Positions 15,812-24,541 of a DNA stretch of 64,000 bases are shown here, in pieces (within the stretch, counting starts at the first letter, position 1; the number at the start of each line of letters is the position of its first letter). The stretch is taken from NCBI RefSeq assembly GCF_900100625.1, contig NZ_FMTY01000002.1:334768-398767 (forward strand), in the 5' to 3' direction. The translations under genes were made by a program, and so were the position numbers. This DNA is from Flavobacterium saliperosum. GTDB taxonomy: Bacteria > Bacteroidota > Bacteroidia > Flavobacteriales > Flavobacteriaceae. The notes under the pieces were generated by a model. The model was not told the origin of the DNA and did not search any database. It was given only the letters and a program-made list of their open reading frames with translations.

Positions 15812-17506
15812 CTACCGTGCATATTTTCGTTTTCGTAAGAACGTGAAAAGGAATCCGAAAACAGCCAGTACAACTATTGGTAATCCGACAGTTAGGATTT
15901 GCGTGAAAGTATAATTCTCGTGTACTTTTTCTTTGTCCAATAACGGTAAATCGACATCCTTGCTTCGAATGTTAATAAGTCCGTTGTCATCCAACAGATA
16001 ATTCACGCAATTCAGTAAAAATTCCTTGTTTCCGAAGAGATTGTTCGTCCATTTGTCGTAACCTAATTCCAACGGCTGATACGCCTGATCCAATTGGTTT
16101 TTAATGATATCCCCGTCGGAAATGATAATCATTTTGTTATTGCTGCCCTGTGCCTTGTATTTGGCATCTTTAAACGGAAGTACGCGGTTTTCATACATCG
16201 AATGGAATTTTCCTTCCAATAAAACTGCCATTGGCAACAAACCGCCACTCAGGTAGTCTTTCGGATTCGTTTCTTCGGTAACCATATCAAGGCTCACTTC
16301 CGTTGGTACTCCGATGGCTTTGGAATACTGCGACGATTCCATTAAAACGGTTTTCTTAATATCGTTTTTCAGCAACTCAATCGGATTGGCGAATTCGAAT
16401 TTCACCCCTTCAATGTTTTTTACAATCGGGTGTTGGGATTGCGGATACACAAACGGGGCAAATCGCCAAGGGTATTGTTGGTACTCGGTTTTGCTTCCCG
16501 GTTCGCCTGTTGCGAGTTTTATTGGTGTTGCCTGTTCGTCTTTAATCAGCATCGGATTGATACGGATACCGTATTTGAAGAACATATCGGTAAGGTTCAA
16601 TTCTTTAGGATAAGCTAAAATGGAACCGGATTCATTATACAAACTGTCCATTTCGGCCTGAACATCGTCTACCAGCCAAAGTGTTTTTCCACCGTTGATG
16701 ATGAACTGATCCAATACTTCTTTTTCTTCTTCGGTAAAACGTTTGGAAGGTTTTGCAATAATCGCCAAATCGTATTTTTTCAAGGCTTCCAAAGAACGCT
16801 GCGGACTTTTAGCCACAGAATCCATGGTAAACGGACCGATGTAATAGCTTTCGCGTACAGATTTAAGGAAATCGGCAATCTGAATGTCGTGTAATTCACC
16901 GATGCCTTTGATTACGGCAATTTTCTTTTCCTTCGCTTTGGTGATTTTATTGAAAGCGTCTGCCAGAGCATATTCCAGATGTTGAACGGAACTCACCACT
17001 TTTTCTTCCGTGGAAGCGCCCATCATGTTTTTCAGCAATTGTACTTTCGTACTTTTATCGTTGTAGGTGGCAATCGCCCACGGGAAAACGACTTCCTGCG
17101 ATTGTTTTCCTTTATCGTCAACCGTGATGCTTACCGGAGTCAAACCGCGTTGGTACAGCATTTTCATATTCGCCTCACGCTCTTCTTCTTTTTCCAACGG
17201 ATTTACGAACTGGAAAATGATATTGGAATTGTAGGCTTTGAATTCTTCTAAGGTCTGACGGGTTTCGCTTTGCAGACGTTTGAATTCTGCCGGAAACTGT
17301 CCTTCCAAAAATACATCAATGTACAGCGGACTGTCGATTTGTTTGATGATATTTAAAGACGATTCCGATAAGGTATACCGTTTGTCGGCCGTTAAGTCGA
17401 AACGCTTGAAAAAGTAATTTCCGAAAACATTTATAGCAATTAAGCCGGCGATGAGTAATCCTAGTTGCTTTAATCCTTGTTTTTTTGCTTCTTTCATCAT
17501 TACCAT
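15812..17506 (-). CDS. gldG: Gliding motility ABC transporter substrate-binding-like protein GldG
   Basis: The 564-residue protein has an N-terminal membrane span (LGLLIAGLIAINVFGNYFF), a large periplasmic domain (KRYTLSESSLNIIKQIDSPLYIDVFLEG...) and a C-terminal span (VGLPIVVLAVFGFLFTFLRKRK). This is the GldG layout and normal length. With GldF and the ATPase GldA it forms an ABC transporter tied to gliding in many Flavobacteriaceae. Its start overlaps the gldF stop by 7 bp, showing translational coupling. Nearby Met codons at residues 3 and 4 are alternative starts. Confidence 0.93.
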   Translation of the reverse strand: MVMMKEAKKQGLKQLGLLIAGLIAINVFGNYFFKRFDLTADKRYTLSESSLNIIKQIDSPLYIDVFLEGQFPAEFKRLQSETRQTLEEFKAYNSNIIFQFVNPLEKEEEREANMKMLYQRGLTPVSITVDDKGKQSQEVVFPWAIATYNDKSTKVQLLKNMMGASTEEKVVSSVQHLEYALADAFNKITKAKEKKIAVIKGIGELHDIQIADFLKSVRESYYIGPFTMDSVAKSPQRSLEALKKYDLAIIAKPSKRFTEEEKEVLDQFIINGGKTLWLVDDVQAEMDSLYNESGSILAYPKELNLTDMFFKYGIRINPMLIKDEQATPIKLATGEPGSKTEYQQYPWRFAPFVYPQSQHPIVKNIEGVKFEFANPIELLKNDIKKTVLMESSQYSKAIGVPTEVSLDMVTEETNPKDYLSGGLLPMAVLLEGKFHSMYENRVLPFKDAKYKAQGSNNKMIIISDGDIIKNQLDQAYQPLELGYDKWTNNLFGNKEFLLNCVNYLLDDNGLINIRSKDVDLPLLDKEKVHENYTFTQILTVGLPIVVLAVFGFLFTFLRKRKYAR

Positions 17507-18225
17507 TTCAAAGATTTAAGTTGATAAACCGTTCCCGCTAAAAAAGCGATGGTAACGCTAACGAAATACAAAATGTCACGGGTATCCAATACGCCACGAC
17601 TCATGCTTTTAAAGTGATAATCGAAACCGAAGCTGGAAAATAATCCGCCGAAATCCCCCATAAAAGAAGCCAATCCTTCAAATCCGAAGTAGAAGAAGAA
17701 GCAAAGGAAAACAGCAACTATAAAAGCCACTATCTGATTGTCGGAAAGGGTAGAAGTGAAGATGCCGATAGCGGAATACGCCGCAATTAAAAACAGCAAT
17801 CCGAAATACGAACCCATCGTGCTTCCCATATCCAAATTCCCGGTCGGACTACCCAAATCGGAAATCACGAATACATAGATTAAGGTTGGAATGATGGCGA
17901 TAACGATTAATAAGAAAGCCCCGAAGAATTTTCCGTTTACAATTTCCCAGGTGCTTAGCGGTTTGGTCAGCATCAGTTCGATGGTTCCCTGTTTTTTCTC
18001 GTCGGAGAAACTACGCATGGTTACGGCAGGAATCAGGAAAATTAAAATCCAGGGTGCTAAAGTGAAAAACGGACTCAAATCGGCAAATCCGCTTTTTAAA
18101 ATATTGAATTCTCCTTCAAAAACCCAAAGGAACAGTCCGTTGAGCAAAAGAAAAATAGCGATAACCAAATACCCGATCGGCGAACCGAAAAACGATTTGA
18201 TTTCTCTTAATAATAATGCTTTCAT
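17500..18225 (-). CDS. gldF: Gliding motility ABC transporter permease GldF
   Basis: The 241-residue permease starts MKALLLREIKSFFGSPIGYLV, the usual GldF N-terminus. An upstream in-frame Met (18252) is rejected because it adds nine atypical residues. It has six predicted membrane spans and the motif KKQGTIELMLTKPLSTWEIVNGKF typical of ABC-2 permeases. It is the first gene of the gldFG pair; gldA is not in the window, as in most species where it lies elsewhere. Together with the T9SS cargo genes it points to a gliding organism. Confidence 0.95.
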   Translation of the reverse strand: MKALLLREIKSFFGSPIGYLVIAIFLLLNGLFLWVFEGEFNILKSGFADLSPFFTLAPWILIFLIPAVTMRSFSDEKKQGTIELMLTKPLSTWEIVNGKFFGAFLLIVIAIIPTLIYVFVISDLGSPTGNLDMGSTMGSYFGLLFLIAAYSAIGIFTSTLSDNQIVAFIVAVFLCFFFYFGFEGLASFMGDFGGLFSSFGFDYHFKSMSRGVLDTRDILYFVSVTIAFLAGTVYQLKSLKW

Positions 18226-18328
18226 ATTTAATTTGTTTTGCCACGAAGGCACAAAGATTCTAAGCTTTCAAAAATAATCAAAACCTGTAAATTATCGTTT
18301 GTTTTGTGTTCTGCTTTTAAATATTTTG

Positions 18329-18382
18329 CCGCAGATTCACAGATTAAAAATTAATATTTAAAAATAATCTGCGAATCTGCGG
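18329..18382. repeat. Dispersed inverted repeat, CCGCAGATTCGCAGATTA family (copy 1)
   Basis: Arms of 18 bp (18329-18346 and 18365-18382) match with one mismatch around an AT-rich 18-nt loop. A second copy of the same arm sequence lies at 63571-63615. It falls between two leftward genes and could act as a terminator or an RNA hairpin. Confidence 0.85.
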
Positions 18383-18430
18383 TTATTTTTCAATTTTGAT
18401 AATTAAAAAAACATCTTGTGTAAAAGTATT

Positions 18431-18727
18431 TTAATGTAAGCTGTGTAATTTATCCACGCTCCAAGCCTCTGGTTTATCATTAAATAACTTTTTGGTGAAT
18501 GTCCAAACATCATAAAACAATTCCGAATTCCGGTAATTTTCCAAATCCTGTTCGGTTTCCCAATAACTGTAAGTGAAAAAGATACACGGATTGTTTTTAT
18601 CCTGATACAATTCAAGAAAACGGTTTCCGGGCGCATTTCGTATTTTCTCTTTCATTTGTTCGAAATTCTCCAGAAAAGCCGGAATATTTTCTTCGTGAAA
18701 ACTCAGTTTTACAATGCGTACAAACAT
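18431..18727 (-). CDS. Antibiotic biosynthesis monooxygenase-domain protein
   Basis: The 98-residue protein is a single ABM dimeric alpha/beta barrel: VRIVKLSFHEENIPAFLENF, GNRFLELYQDKNNPCIFFTYSYWETEQDLENYRNS and LFYDVWTFTKKLF. ABM proteins are small cytosolic quinol or heme-type monooxygenases, or have related non-enzymatic roles. No catalytic residue can be assigned from sequence. It lies 36 bp upstream of the SAM hydrolase-like gene's stop side and is read in the same direction, so cotranscription is likely. Confidence 0.82.
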   Translation of the reverse strand: MFVRIVKLSFHEENIPAFLENFEQMKEKIRNAPGNRFLELYQDKNNPCIFFTYSYWETEQDLENYRNSELFYDVWTFTKKLFNDKPEAWSVDKLHSLH

Positions 18728-18763
18728 ACTATTTTTTTGTTATTTGTTGATTTGGTTATTTGG

Positions 18764-19594
18764 TTATTTGTATTGAATGGTTACCGTATCCCTAAACTTT
18801 AGACCCAGTAAGGAAGTAGCAGAACCCACCGTAGACGGATTACTTTTATAGATGGCAATTTCCAGAAAGCCCGCTTCGTTAAAAAGCGCCAGTCGTTCGC
18901 CTTCATAATCTTTCAGTGTAAAGCGTTCGGAGATTTTAAAATCGGAATAACTTTTATGGATGCTTTTGATGGTTTTGGTGCCGAATTTTACTTCGAATGG
19001 GCGTCCTTTTCCGGTTTCCTGAATCAGTTTTCGGGAAATATTGGTTACACAGTTTCCAAAATGATCAATATATACCACCGAACCTTTTATGGAATTGTTA
19101 TCGGATGCCACGACTGCCTGAAGTTCATTGATTTCCTTAATCGCCGTAATCTCTTTCCCAATTACGCTCATCGCACCGCCTTTGGACAGATGACAGGCTA
19201 CTTTAACGAATACGTCCATATCGGAAGCGCCTTCCGGTAATCTATCGTGAATGTTGATTTCGACAATCTTCTGCGGTACAATTTTTTGGGTGAGGATACT
19301 CAGAATCCCGTTATCGGCACAAATGAAAAAATGATCGTTCCATTGCATGGCGATGTGTTTGTTCTCGGTTGTACGTTCGGAATCCACCCCAATTAAGTGT
19401 ACGGAACCTTTTGGAAAACTGCCGTAAGCCGCGTTAATAGTGTAACTTGCTTCGGAAATGTTAAATAAATCTACATCGTGGGAAATATCAATAATCTGTG
19501 CCTGAGGGTGTTCTGTAATTATCTTACCTTTTAATGCGCCAACAAAGTGGTCTTTCAGGCCAAAATCGGTAGTTAGCGTAATTATTGACATCAT
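18764..19594 (-). CDS. SAM hydrolase / chlorinase-fluorinase family protein (DUF62)
   Basis: At 276 residues it matches S-adenosyl-L-methionine hydroxide adenosyltransferases: ITLTTDFGLKDHFVGALKG (Asp catalytic region), IIDISHDVDLFNISEA, FPKGSVHLIGVDSE, HFFICADNGILSIL and the C-terminal VVYIDHFGNCVTNI. The characterised members hydrolyse SAM to adenosine and methionine with water instead of halide. Its physiological purpose is unclear. It is divergent from phoH. MMSI could start at either Met. Confidence 0.9.
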   Translation of the reverse strand: MMSIITLTTDFGLKDHFVGALKGKIITEHPQAQIIDISHDVDLFNISEASYTINAAYGSFPKGSVHLIGVDSERTTENKHIAMQWNDHFFICADNGILSILTQKIVPQKIVEINIHDRLPEGASDMDVFVKVACHLSKGGAMSVIGKEITAIKEINELQAVVASDNNSIKGSVVYIDHFGNCVTNISRKLIQETGKGRPFEVKFGTKTIKSIHKSYSDFKISERFTLKDYEGERLALFNEAGFLEIAIYKSNPSTVGSATSLLGLKFRDTVTIQYK

Positions 19595-19679
19595 TTTGTT
19601 TATAACTATTACAGAAAGTTTTTCGAAAATTCACTAGATTTGAGATAATGCAAAGCTAACTTATTTTTTTAATTAAATC

Positions 19680-20639
19680 TTGCTGCTTTTGAACGAAAGA
19701 ACCATCGAATTGACAGACATCACTCCGAAAGAATTTTGGGGTGCTCAAGATTCTCATCTTGAAGTAATTAAAAAATTATACCCGAAATTAAAAATCGTAG
19801 CCCGGGGCACGCTGGTGAAAGCCTACGGAGAAAAGGAAATTTTGGACGAGTTTGAAGTACGCTTTAATCGATTGATTACCCATTTTACACGTTACAATTC
19901 CATTGACGATAATGTGATTGAGCGGATTGTGCAAACCAACAGTCAGGACGAACACCGCATGGCGGATCATGACAAGATTTTGGTACACGGAATCGGAGGG
20001 AAGTTAATTAAGGCCATGACGCCCAATCAACAGAAACTGGTTGATTATGTGCATAAAAACGACATGGTATTTGCCGTAGGACCGGCGGGAACAGGAAAAA
20101 CCTATACCGGAGTAGCCTTGGCGGTGAAAGCTTTAAAAGAGAAACAGGTAAAACGAATCATTTTAACGCGTCCGGCTGTAGAAGCGGGCGAGAATTTAGG
20201 GTTCCTTCCCGGAGACATGAAGGAGAAACTGGATCCGTACATGCAACCGTTATACGATGCGTTGCGCGATATGCTGCCACCGCAAACACTGGAAGATTAT
20301 ATTCTGAAAGGAATTATTCAGATTGCGCCCCTGGCATTCATGCGCGGACGAACATTGGACAACGCTTTCGTAATTCTGGATGAAGCACAAAACACGACCC
20401 ATTCGCAGATGAAAATGTTTTTAACGCGTATGGGAAAAAATGCCAAATTCATCATTACCGGCGACCCGGGTCAGGTGGATTTACCGCGCCGAACGATTTC
20501 GGGACTGAAAGAAGCGATTTTGGTTTTAAAGGACATCGAAGGCATCGGAATCATTTATCTGGATGATAAAGACATCGTACGTCATAGATTGGTGAAAAAG
20601 GTTATTGATGCGTATAAGAGTATTGAAAACCACGATTAA
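19680..20639 (+). CDS. PhoH-family ATPase
   Basis: The 319-residue protein has the PhoH/PhoH-L layout: an N-terminal KH-like region, Walker A GPAGTGKT (about 134-141), the HR-type motif LTRPAVEAGENLGFLPGD and Walker B AFVILDEAQN. PhoH-like proteins are cytosolic ATPases or helicase-like proteins linked to RNA and ribosome metabolism, often next to ybeY. No ATG is available near the conserved start; TTG at 19680 or 19689 (before NERTIELTDI) must serve. A strong terminator follows the stop by 15 bp. Confidence 0.92.
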   Translation: MLLLNERTIELTDITPKEFWGAQDSHLEVIKKLYPKLKIVARGTLVKAYGEKEILDEFEVRFNRLITHFTRYNSIDDNVIERIVQTNSQDEHRMADHDKILVHGIGGKLIKAMTPNQQKLVDYVHKNDMVFAVGPAGTGKTYTGVALAVKALKEKQVKRIILTRPAVEAGENLGFLPGDMKEKLDPYMQPLYDALRDMLPPQTLEDYILKGIIQIAPLAFMRGRTLDNAFVILDEAQNTTHSQMKMFLTRMGKNAKFIITGDPGQVDLPRRTISGLKEAILVLKDIEGIGIIYLDDKDIVRHRLVKKVIDAYKSIENHD

Positions 20640-20653
20640 TTATTGTTTAATAC

Positions 20654-20695
20654 AAAAGAACAGCCCTTGTGAATTTTTACAAGGGCTGTTCTTTT
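20654..20695. terminator. Strong bidirectional terminator after phoH
   Basis: Perfect 17-bp arms (20654-20670 and 20679-20695), rich in G/C at the core AGCCCTTGT, flank an 8-nt loop with A and T runs. Confidence 0.95.
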
Positions 20696-20944
20696 TATAA
20701 AATTAAGTTGTTTTTTGCTGAGTAATGCGGATTCTTAATTTAGGTCATTTTAGGGTAAATGTATCGATTTAGGACTTTTGGTTTAGGTTGTGGTTTTTGA
20801 TTGGTTTTGTTCGGGAAATTTGTGATGTAATTATTCCAGAAAGTGTTACAAGAGTGTTTAAAATGATTTGTAATTAAGCTATCCATGCAAAATATTAACA
20901 CAAAATTTGCAACATATTATGAAAGAAATTGTTAATATTTATCT

Positions 20945-20952
20945 TAAATTTG
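20945..20952 (+). promoter_or_regulatory. Candidate -7 element (TAAATTTG)
   Basis: TAAATTTG fits TAnnTTTG exactly, 21 bp before the ATG at 20974, implying a very short leader. No well-placed -33 TTG is seen. Confidence 0.4.
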
Positions 20953-20973
20953 AGTATACAATTGAAAACAAAA

Positions 20974-22404
20974 ATGAGGCTACTTCTAACCACCACTCTT
21001 TTATTTTGTACCACTTTTTTAATGGCGCAAGAGAAATACAGAATTCAATACGATTATAAAACCGATAACTTTGAATATTTCAAATTAGACAAATCGTATG
21101 AGGTTATTGACACTTTAAATAATCCAAGATTTAAAAGAAACAGTTTAATTGAAATCAAGTTGCTCAATGTAAACCCTTTTGCAATAAACATTAAAACTGA
21201 TATTCAAGAGGAAGAAATTCATGCTACAGGTTCAGGCGGCTATAATTTTTCTAATCTCTTAGGAGGAATTTCCTCTATGACTGATGGCAACTTAAAACTT
21301 AATGTTACCAAATTACCCGATAACATTGACGATCAATATGTTAACAAAGAGATTTTTGGCGAAACCACTTCAAGAAGCACTGCAATTGAAAATAAATTTT
21401 CACAACTTAATGCCTTGTCTTCTAATGTTGATGCGCTCAAAAGAACGCTATTAGCCAATTTAACCAATCCCAATTTAGACAAGGCAACCATTCTTAATAA
21501 CATTAGAAAAGTAGCGGCTATTCAGACAGATATCCGAATTGCAGATCCAAATGAGAACTTTCATGTTTACATATCAAGTTTAAAAAAAATAGTTAATGAG
21601 GATTCCAATAGTATTGTTTTTAATGTTAATGAATTAAAAAACGAATTAGCCATAAAGTCCGATAATGAAAAAAGCACCCTTTCTTTAGGCGAATTAAGAG
21701 GACAAAATACAACCTATTCCTATTTAGAAAGCTTATTAGTTAAATTAGAAGAATCATCGAATTGGACGACAGAAAATCTGAATAAGATTGAAGCGCTTTA
21801 TACATCACTGGAAGCGTCTTCCTTTGAACAAACCTATGATTATGAAATAACGGCAGATAAAGTAAATTTAGAATTAAAGTTTGTACAAAGTGAATTTGCT
21901 AATGAATTAGACGACGATGTAAGCACCACCACTATAAAAACCCGTCACGTTAAATTATTCTCAAAAGGAGGATTTAAAATAAACACCAGTATTGCATTGA
22001 CACTAAATAATTTTAAATCAAAATCATATGATTATTTTATTGACGAAAATGGTATAATCGGTTCAGAAAAAAATGATTATTTTACTCCGAATCTAAGCAC
22101 CTTAATTAATTTTTATCCCGTAATCTCTGAAAACTTTAATTTAGGGGGAAGCTTTGGTGTTTCTATTCCTATTGCTGAAGGAATTAGCGGCATTAATTAT
22201 TTATTTGGCCCTTCCTTAATTTTAGGCAACAAAAGTCGCTTAGCGCTTTCAGGAGGCCTGGCATTTGGTCCAGTAAGAAAACTCACAAACGGGTTACAAG
22301 TTGGCGATAGCACAACATTGAATGATGTAAATAGCTTCACAAAAAATGTCTATGATTTTGGATTCTACTTTGGAGTTTCATTTAATGTTTTCAATCTTAA
22401 ATAA
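20974..22404 (+). CDS. Secreted or outer-membrane protein of unknown function
   Basis: The start at 20974 gives 476 residues with a signal peptide (MRLLLTTTLLFCTTFLMAQ). An upstream TTG at 20929 would put extra residues before the signal and overlap the promoter motif. Helical middle segments (about 130-280: KFSQLNALSSNVDALKRTLLANL) precede a C-terminal portion of alternating hydrophobic strands (LNLGGSFGVSIPIAEG, LILGNKSRLALSGGLAFG, VYDFGFYFGVSFNVFNLK). That end resembles an outer-membrane barrel with a terminal aromatic-containing strand. No known family is recognised. It is at the edge of an AT-rich accessory patch. Confidence 0.7.
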   Translation: MRLLLTTTLLFCTTFLMAQEKYRIQYDYKTDNFEYFKLDKSYEVIDTLNNPRFKRNSLIEIKLLNVNPFAINIKTDIQEEEIHATGSGGYNFSNLLGGISSMTDGNLKLNVTKLPDNIDDQYVNKEIFGETTSRSTAIENKFSQLNALSSNVDALKRTLLANLTNPNLDKATILNNIRKVAAIQTDIRIADPNENFHVYISSLKKIVNEDSNSIVFNVNELKNELAIKSDNEKSTLSLGELRGQNTTYSYLESLLVKLEESSNWTTENLNKIEALYTSLEASSFEQTYDYEITADKVNLELKFVQSEFANELDDDVSTTTIKTRHVKLFSKGGFKINTSIALTLNNFKSKSYDYFIDENGIIGSEKNDYFTPNLSTLINFYPVISENFNLGGSFGVSIPIAEGISGINYLFGPSLILGNKSRLALSGGLAFGPVRKLTNGLQVGDSTTLNDVNSFTKNVYDFGFYFGVSFNVFNLK

Positions 22405-22734
22405 TCCGGTTGTTCAAAAATAAAAAGATTGGATTATGTTAATCTAAAAGAGGGCTTATAGGTTTAGCGCTTATAACCCAGTAAGTCAGACAAAATAGTC
22501 TATGTTAACAAGGTTATATTTCTGATTGAATTACAAACTACTAAAAAATATTTACCAGAAAACCCAAAAGTTTTTTTTCGGAGCTACTGAAAATGAATTT
22601 AAATTCGGTAAAATTTTTGGCGATAGGTTTAGATTTTGTTTTGTTAGTTTAAATGAAAAAGGATCGTCATATGTTTTTTAACAATTAATGAATTAGAAGA
22701 GAATTAAAATAGACGAATTCAATATCAAATAAAT
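22405..22734. other. AT-rich, possibly decayed region, 330 bp
   Basis: The region is very AT-rich, with no clear terminator after the preceding gene. It includes a 51-codon open frame described separately. It may be a remnant of a larger accessory insertion ending near the tRNA gene. Confidence 0.4.
22526..22681 (+). pseudogene. Possible C-terminal gene remnant or tiny ORF (51 codons)
   Basis: A TTG-initiated frame yields a protein-like sequence rich in Phe and charged residues (FFFGATENEFKFGKIFGDRF, then FVSLNEKGSSYVF). There is no ATG or ribosome binding site, and an in-frame stop lies just upstream. It could be the degraded 3' end of a lost gene. I cannot name a family. Confidence 0.2.
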
Positions 22735-22890
22735 TTATAGATTTAAATTTAAACTAGTTTTTTTTACTTTTTCTATATCGGAGATATAGTTTCTGTCCAC
22801 ATTGGAAACATTGGATAAATGCTCTGTTGAAAAACCCTTTTGTTCTCTTAGTTGCTTAACTTTTATCCCAAATCTTTCTTTTATATTCAT
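22735..22890 (-). CDS. Very short XRE (Cro/CI)-family HTH protein
   Basis: The 51-residue ORF reads MNIKERFGIKVKQLREQKGF, then STEHLSNVSNVDRNYISDIE and KVKKTSLNLNL. It aligns with the first four helices of HTH_3 domains (LRxxKGxSxexLAxxsgvxRxYISxIExGk). Standard stand-alone XRE regulators run to about 65-75 residues, so the last helix is missing and the gene may be truncated. Direct and inverted repeats upstream look like an operator. Such regulators often accompany restriction-modification, toxin or phage genes, none of which is present here. Confidence 0.6.
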   Translation of the reverse strand: MNIKERFGIKVKQLREQKGFSTEHLSNVSNVDRNYISDIEKVKKTSLNLNL

Positions 22891-22902
22891 GTGTTTAAAA
22901 TT

Positions 22903-22939
22903 AGGCGGATGCATACAATTGACCCGCCTACAATTGACC
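22903..22939. promoter_or_regulatory. Operator-like repeats upstream of the XRE gene
   Basis: TACAATTGACC occurs twice, at 22914-22924 and 22929-22939, 15 bp apart. The first copy lies inside an inverted repeat AGGCGG (22903-22908) / CCGCCT (22924-22929). The cluster ends 13 bp upstream of the XRE start, the expected place for autoregulation. Confidence 0.4.
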
Positions 22940-23123
22940 TCAAAAAAATTTTTCTGTTTGTAAGAATCTATTGTGATGTTTATGAATAATGAGTTTTAAA
23001 TTAATCGTTTGGTATAGATGAGCTATAGACTATGGTATTAGGTCTTGAATCCTTTTGAAATTTATTTCTAATTAGGAGTACTTTCAAACATTTGGAGTGA
23101 TTTAGATTGCACTATAAAAACAA

Positions 23124-23153
23124 AAAAACCGATTAGTTTCCTAATCGGTTTTT
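23124..23153 (-). terminator. Terminator of tRNA-Ser
   Basis: AAAAACCGATTAG (23124-23136) and CTAATCGGTTTTT (23141-23153) with a 4-nt loop lie just past the tRNA 3' end on the minus strand. Confidence 0.92.
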
Positions 23154-23158
23154 CTTTG

Positions 23159-23243
23159 CGGAGAAAGAGGGATTCGAACCCCCGGACCTGTTACAGTCAA
23201 CAGTTTTCAAGACTGCCGCAATCGACCACTCTGCCATTTCTCC
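23159..23243 (-). tRNA. tRNA-Ser (anticodon TGA)
   Basis: On the minus strand the 85-nt gene starts GGAGAAA and its acceptor partner TTTCTCC ends at 23160, followed by discriminator G. The anticodon loop CTTGAAA reads TGA. A long variable arm, typical of class II tRNAs, and the T-arm GGTTCGAATCC are present. CCA is not encoded. It reads UCA and other UCN serine codons. Confidence 0.95.
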
Positions 23244-23400
23244 AGTAAATATCGCATTACTTCCGTATTGCGAGTGCAAATATAGACGGTTTTTTTATTT
23301 CTGCAAACCTTTTTCGGATAAAAAGAAGAAATAAAATCCAATCTTTTTTTAACTCTTTCATTTCGTTTATTTTACAAAATAAAAAAAATGAAAGATTTCA

Positions 23401-24540
23401 TTAGAATCCTACGTATTCCGTGATTTCAAGTCCGTATCCAATCATTCCTACACGTTTTGTCTGCTCGGAATTGGATAACAATCTGATTTTTGAAATGTCC
23501 AAATCGTGTAAAATCTGTGCGCCGATTCCGAAATCTTTGATGTCGATTTTAATTTGTGGTGCTTTGTGAATGCCTTTTTCCTGTAATTCTTTTAATTCCG
23601 ACAAACGATTCAATAAATCAGAAGATTGTGTTTGGTGGTTTATGAATAAAATGGCGCCTTTGCCTTCTTCATTGATGCGTTTAAACATATCGTCTAACTT
23701 TTTGTCGGCATCATTGTTTGTAAGCGTACCTAAAATGTCGTTATTGATGTGTGTCGAATTGATTCTCGTTAAAATTGGTTCTCCGGCACTCCAGCTACCT
23801 TTGGTTAATGCGATGTGCACCTGTTTGTTGGTAATCTGTAAATAGGCGCGTAATCTAAATTCACCAAAACGGGTCTGAATTTCAAAATCCTCTTTTTTGT
23901 GGATCAAACTGTCGTGCTGCATGCGGTAGGCTACCAAATCTTCAATGGAAACCAGTTTCAAATCGAGTTTTTTAGCTACTTCCACCAATTGCGGTAAGCG
24001 GGCCATGGTTCCGTCATCGTTCATGATTTCACAAATCACACCGGCGGGACGAAATCCTGCCAATCGGGCAAAATCAATCGCCGCTTCCGTATGGCCGGTA
24101 CGTCGTAAAACGCCGCCTTCTTTGGCAATTAGCGGGAAAATATGTCCGGGACGACCTAACTCAAAAGGTTTTGTATTCGGGTCAACTAAAGCTTCCACGG
24201 TTTTGGCTCTGTCTGCGGCGGAAATACCAGTAGTTACGCCATTACCTCTTAAATCCACAGAAACGGTAAATGCGGTTTGCATCGGGTCGGTGTTGTTTCC
24301 AACCATCGCGTGCAAATCCAGTTCTTTACAGCGTTTTTCGGTTAAAGGCGTACAAATAAGTCCCTTTCCGTAAGTTGCCATAAAATTGATCATCTCCGGG
24401 GTTACCTTATCGGCTGCAGCCAAAAAATCACCTTCATTTTCACGGTCTTCATCATCTACCACTATAATCACTTTTCCCTGACGGATGTCTTCTATAGCTT
24501 CCTCAATGGTGTTGAGTTTTATGTCTTCTGTAGTTAGCAT
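23401..24540 (-). CDS. ribB: 3,4-dihydroxy-2-butanone-4-phosphate synthase with degenerate GTP cyclohydrolase II domain (RibBA-like)
   Basis: The 379-residue protein starts with an intact RibB domain (residues 1-205): VVDDEDRENEGDFL, the HAMVGNNTDPMQTAFTVSVD strand, RRTGHTEAAIDFARLAG and EIMNDDGTMARL. RibB makes the four-carbon precursor of riboflavin from ribulose 5-phosphate. The remaining 170 residues have the RibA fold but not its active site. The zinc segment SECLTGD...LRCDCG is replaced by STHINND...LTNNDA (262-278) and RQEGR by NHQTQ (301-305). GTP cyclohydrolase activity is therefore unlikely, so a separate RibA should exist. It starts 1 bp after the lptF/G-like gene's stop. Confidence 0.93.
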   Translation of the reverse strand: MLTTEDIKLNTIEEAIEDIRQGKVIIVVDDEDRENEGDFLAAADKVTPEMINFMATYGKGLICTPLTEKRCKELDLHAMVGNNTDPMQTAFTVSVDLRGNGVTTGISAADRAKTVEALVDPNTKPFELGRPGHIFPLIAKEGGVLRRTGHTEAAIDFARLAGFRPAGVICEIMNDDGTMARLPQLVEVAKKLDLKLVSIEDLVAYRMQHDSLIHKKEDFEIQTRFGEFRLRAYLQITNKQVHIALTKGSWSAGEPILTRINSTHINNDILGTLTNNDADKKLDDMFKRINEEGKGAILFINHQTQSSDLLNRLSELKELQEKGIHKAPQIKIDIKDFGIGAQILHDLDISKIRLLSNSEQTKRVGMIGYGLEITEYVGF

Positions 24541-24541
24541 T

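Larger units (their letters stand above)
20640..20973. other. Intergenic region, 334 bp
   Basis: It contains the phoH terminator at its left and a TAnnTTTG motif at its right. I see nothing coding in between. Confidence 0.5.

Noticed and set aside
18232..18262. GCCACGAAGGCACAAAGATTC as a further repeat element before gldF
   Set aside because: It resembles a motif I recall from other genomes, but only one partial copy is visible here and no structure supports it.
15765..20952. A shared TTG-N12/13-TAnnTTTG promoter architecture before dnaN, the second USP gene and the gene at 20974
   Set aside because: The recognised Bacteroidetes spacing is about 19 bp. TTG is frequent in AT-rich DNA, so three short-spaced matches are likely chance; only the -7 motifs are reported.
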